Origin: Palsa-147 sp036513895
GTDB taxonomy: Bacteria; Acidobacteriota; Terriglobia; Acidiferrales; UBA7541
Direction of reading: 5' to 3'
DNA: 64,000 nucleotides
Assembly (NCBI GenBank): GCA_036513895.1
Contig: DATBYF010000113.1
Span: forward strand, 11,842-75,841
Shown here: positions 54,838-63,718 of the stretch, in pieces
Position numbering within the stretch: position 1 is the stretch's first letter
How the letters are laid out: the number at the start of each line of letters is the position of its first letter
Position numbers and translations under genes: made by a program
The notes under the pieces: model-generated
Told to the model about the DNA's origin: nothing
Seen by the model: only the letters and a program-made list of their open reading frames with translations
Database searches by the model: none

Positions 54838-54942
54838 ATTAGTAGCGACGCGCTTACAGAGAACGGTAAAGGCGCCGTCCAGTCCTACGAAGGCTAGGCA
54901 TGCGCATTGCTTCGCCTGGCGTGTTGCGGACGGAGCGAGTTG

Positions 54943-57690
54943 CTATTCGATTGGCTTTTGGACGCGGGCTTGGAGTGTGGCGTCTATGCGCTCCTGAGTT
55001 TCTTCTAGGTATGCGTGAGTTGTTGTGTCGGTGACTTTGCCTGAGGCTAGGGCGTTGTGGACTTTGGCGCGAATTTCTACCAGTTCGGCGCGGGCTAGGG
55101 TGGTGGCGTCCTCGGGGGCTTGTGGCGTGGGCGGGAACGATACGAAGATGCCTGCGGGCGGCGGTGGCGGGCCGGGCGGCGGAGGCGTGCGCAGGGCGAG
55201 GCGGATGAGATGCTTGAGGTCTTCGCGCTGTAAATTGCGTCGGAGGCTTGAGATGTTTGTGCCGCCGGCGGAGAGCTCGGACCAGATGGCGGAGTTTACG
55301 CCGCTGAAGAGGTCGGCCATGAGGAAGGGTTTTTCGCCGGGGCCGAAGCGGAGTTCGTTGTCCTGAATGCGCTCGAGGACAACTGGATGATAGAGGCGCT
55401 CGAGGACAGCCTGTTGCAGGCTGAGAACGTTGTCGTGCCAGGGATAATCGAGGCGCTGGGTGAAAAAGTATGCCGGGCCATCGAGGCCGGGCAGCCTGTC
55501 GATGGCAAGCCTGTCGAGGAGGCCCGGCGGAAGCTGAAATGCTTTTTCGCTGAACGCGAAGGTGCGAAGGAATTCGAGCGCCTCGCGCTGCTTGGCGGCT
55601 GGAACGGGAACGTAAGGAACGCGGCCGTTGGGATCGCCGACGTGATCGCGATAATGATAAATGCCGCCGACATACTTCGAGACGGTGAGTAATCCGCGAA
55701 AATATTCGTGGAGGCTCGCGTCCATCGAGCGCCGCATGATCTGGTAGCCCTCGCCGGGCAGGGCGAGCTTTGATGCCTCCGCGTTCCAAACTTCCATGGA
55801 GATTCCGAGGCGGGTGCGGAAGTAGCCGATGGGATCGTCGGATTGGTCGAATTGATTGGCGAGCGGATCGATGGACTGCGGGGCGTAGGTGCCGAGGGCG
55901 TCTTCGTCGGTGGAATATGGCAGAAGAGGATCGGCGACGCGCGAGGCGATTTTGTCGAGTCCGGCTTTCTCATCGCCGGGAATTGTTTTGTAGGCGTATT
56001 CGATGGCCCAATAATCGTAGGGGCCGAGAGTGATCGGCAAGAAATGACCCTGCTTTTCGCCTTTAGCGGCGATGACAACCGGATTGTAATCCATCACTGA
56101 GGACGACTGGCTCAGCTCGTCGGTTTTCGCGACATCGTTCAACTCGCTGGGCTTCAGAATGGTACTTCCACGGAAATTGTGACGGAGGCCGAGGGTGTGG
56201 CCGACTTCATGGGAAACGATGCTGACCACGAACTCGTGCAAGAGTTTTTCTTCCACTTCAGGCGAGACGGGACCGCGCGCGTCTAGGACGGAACGAGAGA
56301 AGGCAGCTTCCTGCGCCAAGCCTTGTGCGTAATCGCAGAAATTGCGCAAATTTCGCGCGGGAAACGCGGAGAGCGAGAGACTTGTGTCACTCCACGTGTT
56401 CGCGGTAACGGGCCCGATGATTTCCTCGGCGTCGCGGCGAACGAAGCGGGTGAGCTGATCGCTGAAGCCGATGTGCGCGTCGTAAATTTGTCCCGTGTAA
56501 GGATTGACGCGCGAAGGGCCGATGGCGAAGCCGGCGTCCACGCCGGTAAACCAGCGAATCATAGTGTAGCGGATGTCGTCGGAATCCCAATCGGGATTAT
56601 CGGGCTGCTGCTTTACGACGATGGCGTCTTTGATGCCGATGCGCTCGAAAGCTTTATTCCAGAGCAGGATTCCCTCGGCGACCCATGCGCGGTATTCCAC
56701 CGGGATGGTGTTGGAGAGCCAATAGACGATTGGCTGCTTGGGCGGGGACATTTCGGCGTTGGGGTCGGCCTTTTCGAGTTGCCAGCGATTGATGTAGCGG
56801 ACGTAGGGCTCCATCGGCTTGTCGGAGGTGAAATCCTGCATGGTGGTGGTGAAGTGGCCGACGCGGTCGTCGGCCATGCGCGGCTTGTAGTCTGTTTCCT
56901 GGAGCGAGGAGAATTCGTATTTCACGACAATAGGGACGCTGCGGGCGTCGGGGAGGGTTACGGAGAAGGAGCGCGGATTGTCGGTGGCGTAATGCAGGCG
57001 GATTTGCAGGAGATCATTTTCGGGGAACGCTTTTGCGGCTCCGATGGAACTGCGATCTTTGTCGAAGTGATAGGAGGTCGGCGCATAGGCCTGGTTGAGC
57101 GCGACGGAAAAAGCGAGAAGATCGCTGACGAACATTTCCGAGGCGTCGATTAGTACGCTTTTGCGATCGGGATGGGGCTTGGAGAGGATTTTCGCGGTGC
57201 CGATGATGGAGTCGGTGAAGGATTCGTCTTTGAAGCGCTCCGCGGGAGTTCCTTTGGCGGCTGAGAAGCTGGTGTTCTTTTGCACCCAATAGACAGTCTT
57301 CCCTACTCGCTGGAAGACGAAGGGGAAATCGCCGTCCATCATGGCGGAGTAAAAGCCGCGCTCGCCGGTGCCGCGATCGGTGGTGGCGGCGAAGAGGAAG
57401 ATTCTATCGAATTGATCGGGGCGGAGTTCGATGAGGACTTTATTTTCGTCGGCTTTGCGGTAGATGGTGAAGAGGCCGTTGGTTACTTCCATGTCTTTCA
57501 CGATTTCGTCGAAGGGCTTGTCTTCTTCGGGCTTTTTGGGTTGATTGGCGAGCTTGGCGTCGGCGGGTTTTGCTGAGGCGTCGGCGGAGGGCTTGGCGGC
57601 GGGTTGCTGAGCGCGGGCTGGCAGGGTTGGCAGTAGGCAGGAGCAGATCAGCGCGGCCGCTATTGTCGCTGTCGTTAGCTGAGTTTTCAT
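54943..57690 (-). CDS. Secreted zinc-dependent metalloprotease (DUF5117/DUF4953 type)
   Basis: This protein has 915 residues. A signal peptide (about 1-27, ending ARAQ) is followed by a low-complexity Ala/Lys/Pro stretch. The middle contains the metzincin-like zinc motif HEVGHTLGLRH (His494, Glu495, His498, His504) followed by a SSVMDY turn (a Met-turn-like segment). A proline-rich stretch (TPPPPGPPPPPAG) is near residue 845. Such proteins are common secreted proteases in Acidobacteriota and Bacteroidota. It is the only gene in its direction here and has a long upstream space. Confidence 0.9.
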   Translation of the reverse strand: MKTQLTTATIAAALICSCLLPTLPARAQQPAAKPSADASAKPADAKLANQPKKPEEDKPFDEIVKDMEVTNGLFTIYRKADENKVLIELRPDQFDRIFLFAATTDRGTGERGFYSAMMDGDFPFVFQRVGKTVYWVQKNTSFSAAKGTPAERFKDESFTDSIIGTAKILSKPHPDRKSVLIDASEMFVSDLLAFSVALNQAYAPTSYHFDKDRSSIGAAKAFPENDLLQIRLHYATDNPRSFSVTLPDARSVPIVVKYEFSSLQETDYKPRMADDRVGHFTTTMQDFTSDKPMEPYVRYINRWQLEKADPNAEMSPPKQPIVYWLSNTIPVEYRAWVAEGILLWNKAFERIGIKDAIVVKQQPDNPDWDSDDIRYTMIRWFTGVDAGFAIGPSRVNPYTGQIYDAHIGFSDQLTRFVRRDAEEIIGPVTANTWSDTSLSLSAFPARNLRNFCDYAQGLAQEAAFSRSVLDARGPVSPEVEEKLLHEFVVSIVSHEVGHTLGLRHNFRGSTILKPSELNDVAKTDELSQSSSVMDYNPVVIAAKGEKQGHFLPITLGPYDYWAIEYAYKTIPGDEKAGLDKIASRVADPLLPYSTDEDALGTYAPQSIDPLANQFDQSDDPIGYFRTRLGISMEVWNAEASKLALPGEGYQIMRRSMDASLHEYFRGLLTVSKYVGGIYHYRDHVGDPNGRVPYVPVPAAKQREALEFLRTFAFSEKAFQLPPGLLDRLAIDRLPGLDGPAYFFTQRLDYPWHDNVLSLQQAVLERLYHPVVLERIQDNELRFGPGEKPFLMADLFSGVNSAIWSELSAGGTNISSLRRNLQREDLKHLIRLALRTPPPPGPPPPPAGIFVSFPPTPQAPEDATTLARAELVEIRAKVHNALASGKVTDTTTHAYLEETQERIDATLQARVQKPIE

Positions 57691-58157
57691 TTGTGCATCT
57701 CCAGTTAATTCGTTTTGTTGCTTCGCACCCGCTCGGCCGGACGTCTGTTCAGGCCTGTGGCTTGGGGGTTTGACGTGTGTGCGGGCGGTTTGTCACCTTG
57801 GATGGGGCGCAGGGTAACCCAAGTTTTGGTTGAGTTTCAAGTAGACAGTGGGTGATCGAAGAATTACGGCGGATGGCGGCATAGCGTGGAGTTTTTGCGG
57901 CGTTTGATTTGAATTAGCGGCAGATCCGGAGGCGGCAGCCTGCGGGCTCTGAAGTGAAATGGTAGAGTGCGTCACCGGGTAAAGCCTTACGTCTCGCCCG
58001 GTGGCAGGACGGGGAACCGTTCGAAGCTCCCTTCGGGGCTCAGGCGGGCGGCGCAGGCGTGAGCTACAGATGGCTCTAGAGGCTCGCTACAAGCGTAAGA
58101 AATGATGGGAACTACACGACAAGGCGAAACGAAAAGGGCGAGGAGTTTTGGCGCGGC
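57691..58157. other. 467-bp divergent intergenic region
   Basis: This space lies between the metalloprotease (-) and the GT39-like gene (+). It holds a second-family palindrome at 57926-57960 and a GC-rich repeat-like segment near 58018-58065 related to that near 53947-54003 (GCTCCCTTCG, CAGGCGGG). No gene is seen. Promoters of both genes must lie here, but none was convincing. Confidence 0.5.
57926..57960. repeat. Second palindrome family, copy 2
   Basis: CCGGAGGCGGCAGCCT followed by GCGGGCTCTGAAGTGAA matches the copy at 54806 apart from a few changes. Confidence 0.55.
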
Positions 58158-59468
58158 ATGAGCGCTAGGGCGAGATTGCGTGCGATTGCGACTTCGGTGC
58201 CGATTATCGTTCTTGCTGCGCTGGGGCTTCGCGTTGGGTACACGATTTCGCAGACGCAGAAAATTCCGCCGGAGGTGCTGCGCGCGGTTCCTTATCTTTA
58301 CGAGCCGGGAAATATCGCGTACTCGATCGCTCAGGGGCATGGATTTGGATCGCCCTTTCGCGCGGATACGGGACCGACGGCGTGGACTGCGCCGATTTAT
58401 CCGTACATCGTTGCGGGATTCTTCAAGATATTTGGAATTTATTCCTACCACGCGTTTCTTGCAGCGATCAGCTTGAACATGCTGTGCTCGGCGCTTGCAT
58501 GCGTGCCGCTTTATTACGCGGGCAAGCGGATCGGCGGGCTGGGCGTGGGAGCTGGAGCGGCGTGGTTGTGGGCTGCGTTTCCCAACGCGATTATTATTCC
58601 ATTTCAGTGGATTTGGGATACGTCGATCTCGACGTTGCTGGCGGCAACGATTTTGTGGGCGACGATTGAGCTGGCGGAATCGAGTCAAGTGCGCGATTGG
58701 ATTGGCTATGGGCTGCTGTGGGGCGTCACCCTGATGACGAATCCGACGCTTGCTTCGCTGCTGCCGCTGCTGCTCGGGTGGCTGGCGTGGCGCGCGTCGC
58801 GTGCGATTAGGGCGCCGCAGGAAACGCGGCAGTGGATCAAAAATGTAGCGATTTCGGCGGTGGTGGTTGGCTTGTGCTGCGTGCCGTGGACGATTCGGAA
58901 CTACATTGTGTTTCACGCGTTCGTGCCGACACGATCGGCGCTGGGGTTTCAGCTGTGGATTGGGAACAACGAGCATTACAGCGACCGGTGGGCCGTGTGG
59001 AAGGATCCGCTCGATGATCAGGACGAGCGGGACAAGTATGTGGCGATGGGGGAAATGGCGTACATGGCGGAAAAGCGGCGCGAAGCCATTGAGTTTATGC
59101 TGACGCATCCGCAGTGGGAAGCGCGCACGATTTCGCGGAGATTTGTGGCGACGTGGATGGGGAGCGCTACGCCGATTGGCGATTTTGTAGAGACGCATTC
59201 GTTTGTGATTCGAGGGTTGCTGGTGAGCAATCTGCTTGCGGGGATTGGCGCGCTTGGCGGAATTTTCGTGCTGTGCCGGAAGAGAAGCGTGTACGCGTTT
59301 CCGGTTAGCGTGTTTCCGATTGTTTATCCGTTTGCGGAATATCTCGCGCAGGCGCTGCTACGGTACCGGCACCCGATTGATCCCATTGTGATGTTGCTGA
59401 CGGCGGTTGCGATTGCGGAGTTATGGCGAAGTGTAGCGCCCCGGCGGATGCGCTCCGACTACTCGTAG
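58158..59468 (+). CDS. GT39/ArnT-like multi-pass membrane glycosyltransferase-family protein
   Basis: This protein has 436 residues and about ten hydrophobic segments. The N-terminal loop after the first helix (YEPGNIAYSIAQGHGFGSPF) has the acidic residue position typical of PMT/ArnT-like enzymes, and TAPIYPYIVAGFFKIFG follows. Such proteins transfer sugars from polyprenyl phosphates. The C-terminal soluble domain is missing, as usual for the minimal form. The substrate is unknown. The end overlaps the convergent MacB-type permease gene by ten bases. Confidence 0.75.
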   Translation: MSARARLRAIATSVPIIVLAALGLRVGYTISQTQKIPPEVLRAVPYLYEPGNIAYSIAQGHGFGSPFRADTGPTAWTAPIYPYIVAGFFKIFGIYSYHAFLAAISLNMLCSALACVPLYYAGKRIGGLGVGAGAAWLWAAFPNAIIIPFQWIWDTSISTLLAATILWATIELAESSQVRDWIGYGLLWGVTLMTNPTLASLLPLLLGWLAWRASRAIRAPQETRQWIKNVAISAVVVGLCCVPWTIRNYIVFHAFVPTRSALGFQLWIGNNEHYSDRWAVWKDPLDDQDERDKYVAMGEMAYMAEKRREAIEFMLTHPQWEARTISRRFVATWMGSATPIGDFVETHSFVIRGLLVSNLLAGIGALGGIFVLCRKRSVYAFPVSVFPIVYPFAEYLAQALLRYRHPIDPIVMLLTAVAIAELWRSVAPRRMRSDYS

Positions 59469-60733
59469 CGCAGGGCTTCTACGGGATCCAGGCGCGCGGC
59501 TTTGATGGCCGGATACATGCCGAAGAACAGGCCTACGCTCATCGAAACGCCGACGGCCATGAGAATGGCCCACAGAGGCACAGAAGACGGGAGCTTCGGA
59601 ACAGCGAGGTTTATCAATAGGCTGATGCCGACGCCGAGCAATACGCCAATCACGCCGCCTGAGCCAGTGAGCACGATTGCTTCAATGAGGAATTGAGAAA
59701 TGACATCGCGGCGGCGCGCGCCGATGGCTTTACGCACGCCGATCTCGCGCGTGCGTTGGGTAACGGACATCAGCATGATGTTCATCACACCGACGCCGCC
59801 AACAAGCAATCCGATCGAGCTGATCACGGAAACGAGCAGCGCGACCGAAGCGGTGATCTGACGGAATTGATCGGCGATTTGCTGGGCGCTGGAGATGCCG
59901 AAATTGTCGCGGCCTGAATAAGGAACGTTGCGCATGCGCCGAAGGACGCCGCGAATTTCGTCCTCGGCTTCCGGCATTCTGCCGGGAGAGGCGACGGCGC
60001 CGATGAAGTGCTCGTCGTCTTCGGGGTAGTGCTTGCGATACGTGCGGTACGGGATGAAGACTTGCCTATCGGCAGACGCGTTCTTTAGCAGCTGTCCTTT
60101 ACGCGGCTCTAGGACGCCAATGATTGTGAAGGTTGCGTTGCCGACCTCTACAGGTTTGCCGATCGGGTCCGTGTTGGGGTAGAGAGATTTAGCAATGTCG
60201 GCGCCAATTAGTGCGACATCGGAGCGATGGATATTCTCCGCTTCGGTGAAGAAACGACCGATCGCTGGAACCGCATTGAAGACTTCTTCCGTTTCGGGGA
60301 GAGTTCCCGAAAAATCGACGCCAGCAACTTCCTTGTTCAGATATTTAGCGACGACGGGCGGACGCGGGCCCAAATCATTGACGCGCGGAATAATGCTGAC
60401 GGAAACCTCGCTGACCGCGGGACACAGTTCCTTGATCGCCTCGCCTTCTTCCAGCGTGAGGGGCTTTCGCGATCGCTCCTCGGAAGTCAAGCGGCCGGTG
60501 TGAATGCCGGGATCGAACCGAAAAACGAAGAGCGTGTTGGGGCCGTAATCCGACATGACGTCGTTTACGTCTTTGTACACGCCCAGGAGAATCGAGACGA
60601 CGGCGAGCAACGCGGTGATGCCGATGACGACGCCGAGAACCGTGAGAAACGAGCGCATTTTGTTTTCGCGCAGCGTCGTGACCGCCATGCGGGCGTTTTC
60701 ATCGAGTTGATCCCACAGAGAGGCTCGCGCCAC
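59459..60733 (-). CDS. MacB/FtsX-type ABC transporter permease
   Basis: This protein has 424 residues. It has one N-terminal membrane helix (VLGVVIGITALLAVVSIL), a large periplasmic MacB_PCD domain (about 55-250) and a C-terminal FtsX domain with three helices and the motif TQRTREIGVRKAIGARRRD. GTG 60733 lies two bases after the stop of the paralogous permease gene. No ATP-binding partner is in the window, so one must be encoded elsewhere. Confidence 0.88.
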   Translation of the reverse strand: MARASLWDQLDENARMAVTTLRENKMRSFLTVLGVVIGITALLAVVSILLGVYKDVNDVMSDYGPNTLFVFRFDPGIHTGRLTSEERSRKPLTLEEGEAIKELCPAVSEVSVSIIPRVNDLGPRPPVVAKYLNKEVAGVDFSGTLPETEEVFNAVPAIGRFFTEAENIHRSDVALIGADIAKSLYPNTDPIGKPVEVGNATFTIIGVLEPRKGQLLKNASADRQVFIPYRTYRKHYPEDDEHFIGAVASPGRMPEAEDEIRGVLRRMRNVPYSGRDNFGISSAQQIADQFRQITASVALLVSVISSIGLLVGGVGVMNIMLMSVTQRTREIGVRKAIGARRRDVISQFLIEAIVLTGSGGVIGVLLGVGISLLINLAVPKLPSSVPLWAILMAVGVSMSVGLFFGMYPAIKAARLDPVEALRYE

Positions 60734-60735
60734 GG

Positions 60736-61986
60736 CTAAATCTCCATCCGCAGCGCTTCGATGGGCTCGAGACGTGCGGCTTTCTGCGCGGGGTACACGC
60801 CAAAGAATACGCCGACGGCAGCCGAAATGATTTCGGCAAGGACCACTGCTGTTAGTGGAATCGACATTGGTACAGACGTGGTAGCTCTGACGAGGAGCGT
60901 GAGCGCGTAGGCGACGGCTACGCCCATGGCGCCGCCAGTTGCCGCCATTACGGTGGCCTCGATGAGGAATTGCAAGAGGATGTCGTGGCGGCGTGCGCCG
61001 AGCGATTTGCGGATGCCGATCTCGCGCGTGCGCTCAGTGACTGTTGCCAGCATGACGTTCATGATCACCACGCCGCCGATGACCAGGAAGACGGAGACGA
61101 CTCCGACCATGGCGATGGCGATTACGCCAGTGAGTTGCTTCCAAAGATCCATGAGCGTGGCCGAATCGAGAATTCCGAAATTGTCGGTTTCGTCGGGCTT
61201 CAAGTGATGGCGGGCGCGCATCAGTACCCGAGCTTCATCCTGCGTGCGGGACATCCAATCTGCCGCTCGCGCCTGAACATTGATGTATACGCCTTCTCGC
61301 GCGCCGTAAATCTTCATGTACGTCTGGACGGGAATGTAGGCGAAATTATCCTGCGACTGGCCGAGGACGCTGCCGATGGGCTTGGCCACGCCGACAATCT
61401 CGAACGGAAGACCGCCAATTTCGATTTCGCGGCCGATGGGATCGACGCCGGTGAAAAGTTTTGTGGCCAAATCCGAGCCAATCATGGTGACGGTGGCGCG
61501 ATGCAGATCATCGCCTTCGGAGATGTAGCGACCAAAGGCGGGCTCCTCGACGTCAATCTCTCCCATGCTAGAGGAGACGCCGCGGATTTCAGTGTCGTCA
61601 ACACTTTGGCCATTGGCGCGGACTTTCTGGTTGGTATCGATTTCGACGCCGATGCGCCGAGGCAGTTTCAAGTTGTCGTGAAGAGCTTGGTAATCATCGA
61701 GGGTGATGAGTTTGTTTCGGCGCGTCGCTTTCAGGAATTCCTCGGCTTCGGTGATGATCGGGTAACGAGCCACGACGAAGACGTTGGAGCCAAGATTGGC
61801 GACGCGTTCGGCGATATAGCGATTCACGCCGGAAATCAGGGCGACGACGATGATGAGCGTGGAGACAGAGAGGATGATTCCCAGGAGCATCAGGAACGAG
61901 CGCAACTTGTGGGCGCGCAGCGTTTCCAGGGCGACACCAATTGGCTCGCGCAGCGACACCAGGCGATTCTTGCGCACGTCATCCAT
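60736..61986 (-). CDS. MacB/FtsX-type ABC transporter permease
   Basis: This protein has 416 residues and the same domain order as the next gene: N-terminal helix (LLGIILSVSTLIIVVAL), MacB_PCD domain and C-terminal FtsX with TERTREIGIRKSLGARRHD. The two probably form a heterodimeric permease of an export or lipoprotein-handling system. ATG 61986 gives MDDVRKN. Confidence 0.88.
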   Translation of the reverse strand: MDDVRKNRLVSLREPIGVALETLRAHKLRSFLMLLGIILSVSTLIIVVALISGVNRYIAERVANLGSNVFVVARYPIITEAEEFLKATRRNKLITLDDYQALHDNLKLPRRIGVEIDTNQKVRANGQSVDDTEIRGVSSSMGEIDVEEPAFGRYISEGDDLHRATVTMIGSDLATKLFTGVDPIGREIEIGGLPFEIVGVAKPIGSVLGQSQDNFAYIPVQTYMKIYGAREGVYINVQARAADWMSRTQDEARVLMRARHHLKPDETDNFGILDSATLMDLWKQLTGVIAIAMVGVVSVFLVIGGVVIMNVMLATVTERTREIGIRKSLGARRHDILLQFLIEATVMAATGGAMGVAVAYALTLLVRATTSVPMSIPLTAVVLAEIISAAVGVFFGVYPAQKAARLEPIEALRMEI

Positions 61987-62121
61987 GCTACTGAGTTTAC
62001 GCCTGGAGGAGAGAAAAGGTTTCGGCTGGCGAAGAGGTGTGCGGTGATTTCAGATGTCTTTCGGCTGTATTCCCATGGAGAAGACTACATTTCGGGCCAG
62101 CTATCGGCTGGTGCGTTCCAT

Positions 62122-62313
62122 CTAACGCCGAGCGGCAGGCTTTTTTGGGCGCCGCGCTTTTTGATCCGTTTTATGATACGCGAGAGCAGTCTCGCTTAGC
62201 TTTCCCCACGCTGACTCTTCCTCAATAACTGACTTCGGCAATGTGTCGTAATACGTTTTGAACTTCGAGGTCAATTGCTCCAGTACAGTCTTGCCAATGA
62301 GCTTGGCAACCAT
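62122..62313 (-). CDS. Small hypothetical protein, 63 residues
   Basis: The frame from ATG 62313 reads MVAKLIGKTVLEQLTSKFKT and ends in a Lys/Arg/Pro-rich tail. It is helical and basic. The open frame runs upstream to 62715 but passes through a different gene, so the shorter form is more plausible. It ends 135 bases before the permease gene. Function unknown. Confidence 0.4.
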   Translation of the reverse strand: MVAKLIGKTVLEQLTSKFKTYYDTLPKSVIEEESAWGKLSETALAYHKTDQKARRPKKPAARR

Positions 62314-62321
62314 CGCCGGCG

Positions 62322-62483
62322 TCAGCGCGGCGCGCCGCTGGGGCGAAGAAGATGAATGATGAAAAACACGAGAGCCAGGACGAGCAGAATATGAATGAAC
62401 GCTCCGACGATGTGAAACGTGAGGAACGCGAAGACCCAGATAATGGCGAGGAAAGCGGCAAGGACTAGGAAAGCGTAGCGCAC
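62322..62483 (-). CDS. Small membrane protein of the lmo0937 family
   Basis: This protein has 53 residues. Two hydrophobic segments (AFLAIIWVFAFLTFHIVG and FIHILLVLALVFFIIHLL) match the short lmo0937-type membrane proteins. GTG 62483 has GGAGG six bases upstream, a better start than the ATG at 62510. Function unknown. Confidence 0.65.
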   Translation of the reverse strand: MRYAFLVLAAFLAIIWVFAFLTFHIVGAFIHILLVLALVFFIIHLLRPSGAPR

Positions 62484-62751
62484 GGTCCACCTCCGCTCGC
62501 ATGCTAACACGATTTTGCGCAGGGCTTTTGGGAAGAGGCAATCTCGAGATACAATTATCCCTTGGCCAGGTTCGCTTCAACTTCCCCGCGTTCGAGGCCC
62601 CTAAGTGGCAGCTTTTTTCGATTCCGCTGATAGATGTCGGGAAATATCTCACGTCGTCGCTCTGTACGACTGATGCGGGAACGGACATCTGCCGATGAGA
62701 GATTCCGATAAGCAAGAAGGTAATACTAGTGTTGACGTTTCAAGGTGAAAC

Positions 62752-63615
62752 TTGCGGAAAGCATTCGGTCTAAGCGTTCTGGCGTTTGCTTCGTTCATCG
62801 TGGCTGGGCTGGCGCAAAGCTCTTTCGCGCAATCGTCCGCGCCCTCCCCTGCCCCGGATGCTCCTGATGCTTCCCTTGCAGTGGCGCCTCCGCCTGCGCC
62901 CAATGCAGCCGAACCAACCACTTCGGGACCGCTGTCAACGCTTCCGTCATCGAGGCCAGCCTATCGACGCTATCCGAGGCTCGGCGTCGGCGTGAGTGTT
63001 TCGCCGCTTGGCATTGATATCGAAGCTGCCGAACCGCTATCGCCGACGATGAACGTCCGCGCCGGCTTCAACACATTCGGACACAGCGACACAGTTCAGA
63101 TCAATGGGATCACCTATAACGCGCAACTGAATCTGCATTCAGTGGAAGCGCTCGTTGATTGGTATCCGCGCCCGCGATTTCATCTGAGTCCGGGCCTTCT
63201 CCTCTACAATGACAATCAGCTCGCGGCCCAGGCATCGGTTCCGGGCGGGCAGATTTTCACGCTTTCGGGCGTGAGTTACATGAGCATGCCGACCGATCCG
63301 GTCAGCGGTACGGCCAAGCTCGATTTTTTCAAGCTTTCGCCGATGATACTTGCGGGCTTCGGGAATCTCGCGCCGCGCAACGGAAAGCATTTCAGTTTCC
63401 GGTTCGAGTTTGGCGGCGTTTATCAGGGTACCCCGCACGTTCAGTTGAATCTTGCCGGCGGCGATTGCAATCCAGACGGCACCAACTGCAATACCATCTC
63501 GATGAATCCCACGGTCCAGAGCGCTCTCCAGTCCATCCGGCAAACGATCAGGCGCGACGCATCGCATTACGGCTTGTTTCCGATTATCAAAATCGGAATC
63601 GCCTTCGTGATTTAG
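62752..63615 (+). CDS. Probable outer-membrane beta-barrel protein
   Basis: This protein has 287 residues. A signal peptide (about 1-26) is followed by a Pro/Ala-rich linker (about 27-75) and then alternating strands (GVGVSVSPLGIDIEAAE, NVRAGFNTFGH, GLLLYNDNQLAAQ). The overall layout fits a small surface-exposed barrel. The start TTG 62752 is behind a weak AAGGTG. Specific family not recognised. Confidence 0.65.
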   Translation: MRKAFGLSVLAFASFIVAGLAQSSFAQSSAPSPAPDAPDASLAVAPPPAPNAAEPTTSGPLSTLPSSRPAYRRYPRLGVGVSVSPLGIDIEAAEPLSPTMNVRAGFNTFGHSDTVQINGITYNAQLNLHSVEALVDWYPRPRFHLSPGLLLYNDNQLAAQASVPGGQIFTLSGVSYMSMPTDPVSGTAKLDFFKLSPMILAGFGNLAPRNGKHFSFRFEFGGVYQGTPHVQLNLAGGDCNPDGTNCNTISMNPTVQSALQSIRQTIRRDASHYGLFPIIKIGIAFVI

Positions 63616-63718
63616 ATTTATTGGATATCGCTGGGCAGAATTGACGAGGGTGCGTTGTTCTATCGGCTTTTTATGGGGACGCGTGTGGGAATCGAAGGCG
63701 TGGCGGCTTGCGAAATAA

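Larger units (their letters stand above)
54600..54942. other. Gene-free repeat-rich spacer
   Basis: This space is between a terminator and the end of the convergent metalloprotease gene. It holds a REP-like half copy (54680-54706), a second-family palindrome (54805-54837) and the short direct repeat GCGACGCGCTAACAGAGAA / GCGACGCGCTTACAGAGAA. No gene is seen. Confidence 0.6.

Noticed and set aside
54854..55789. 311-residue - strand open frame
   Set aside because: It overlaps the metalloprotease in another frame and has an Arg/Ser/Pro-biased composition typical of shadow frames.
57987..59198. 403-residue - strand open frame
   Set aside because: It is antisense to the GT39-like membrane protein gene, rich in Arg/His/Pro, and shows no family motif.
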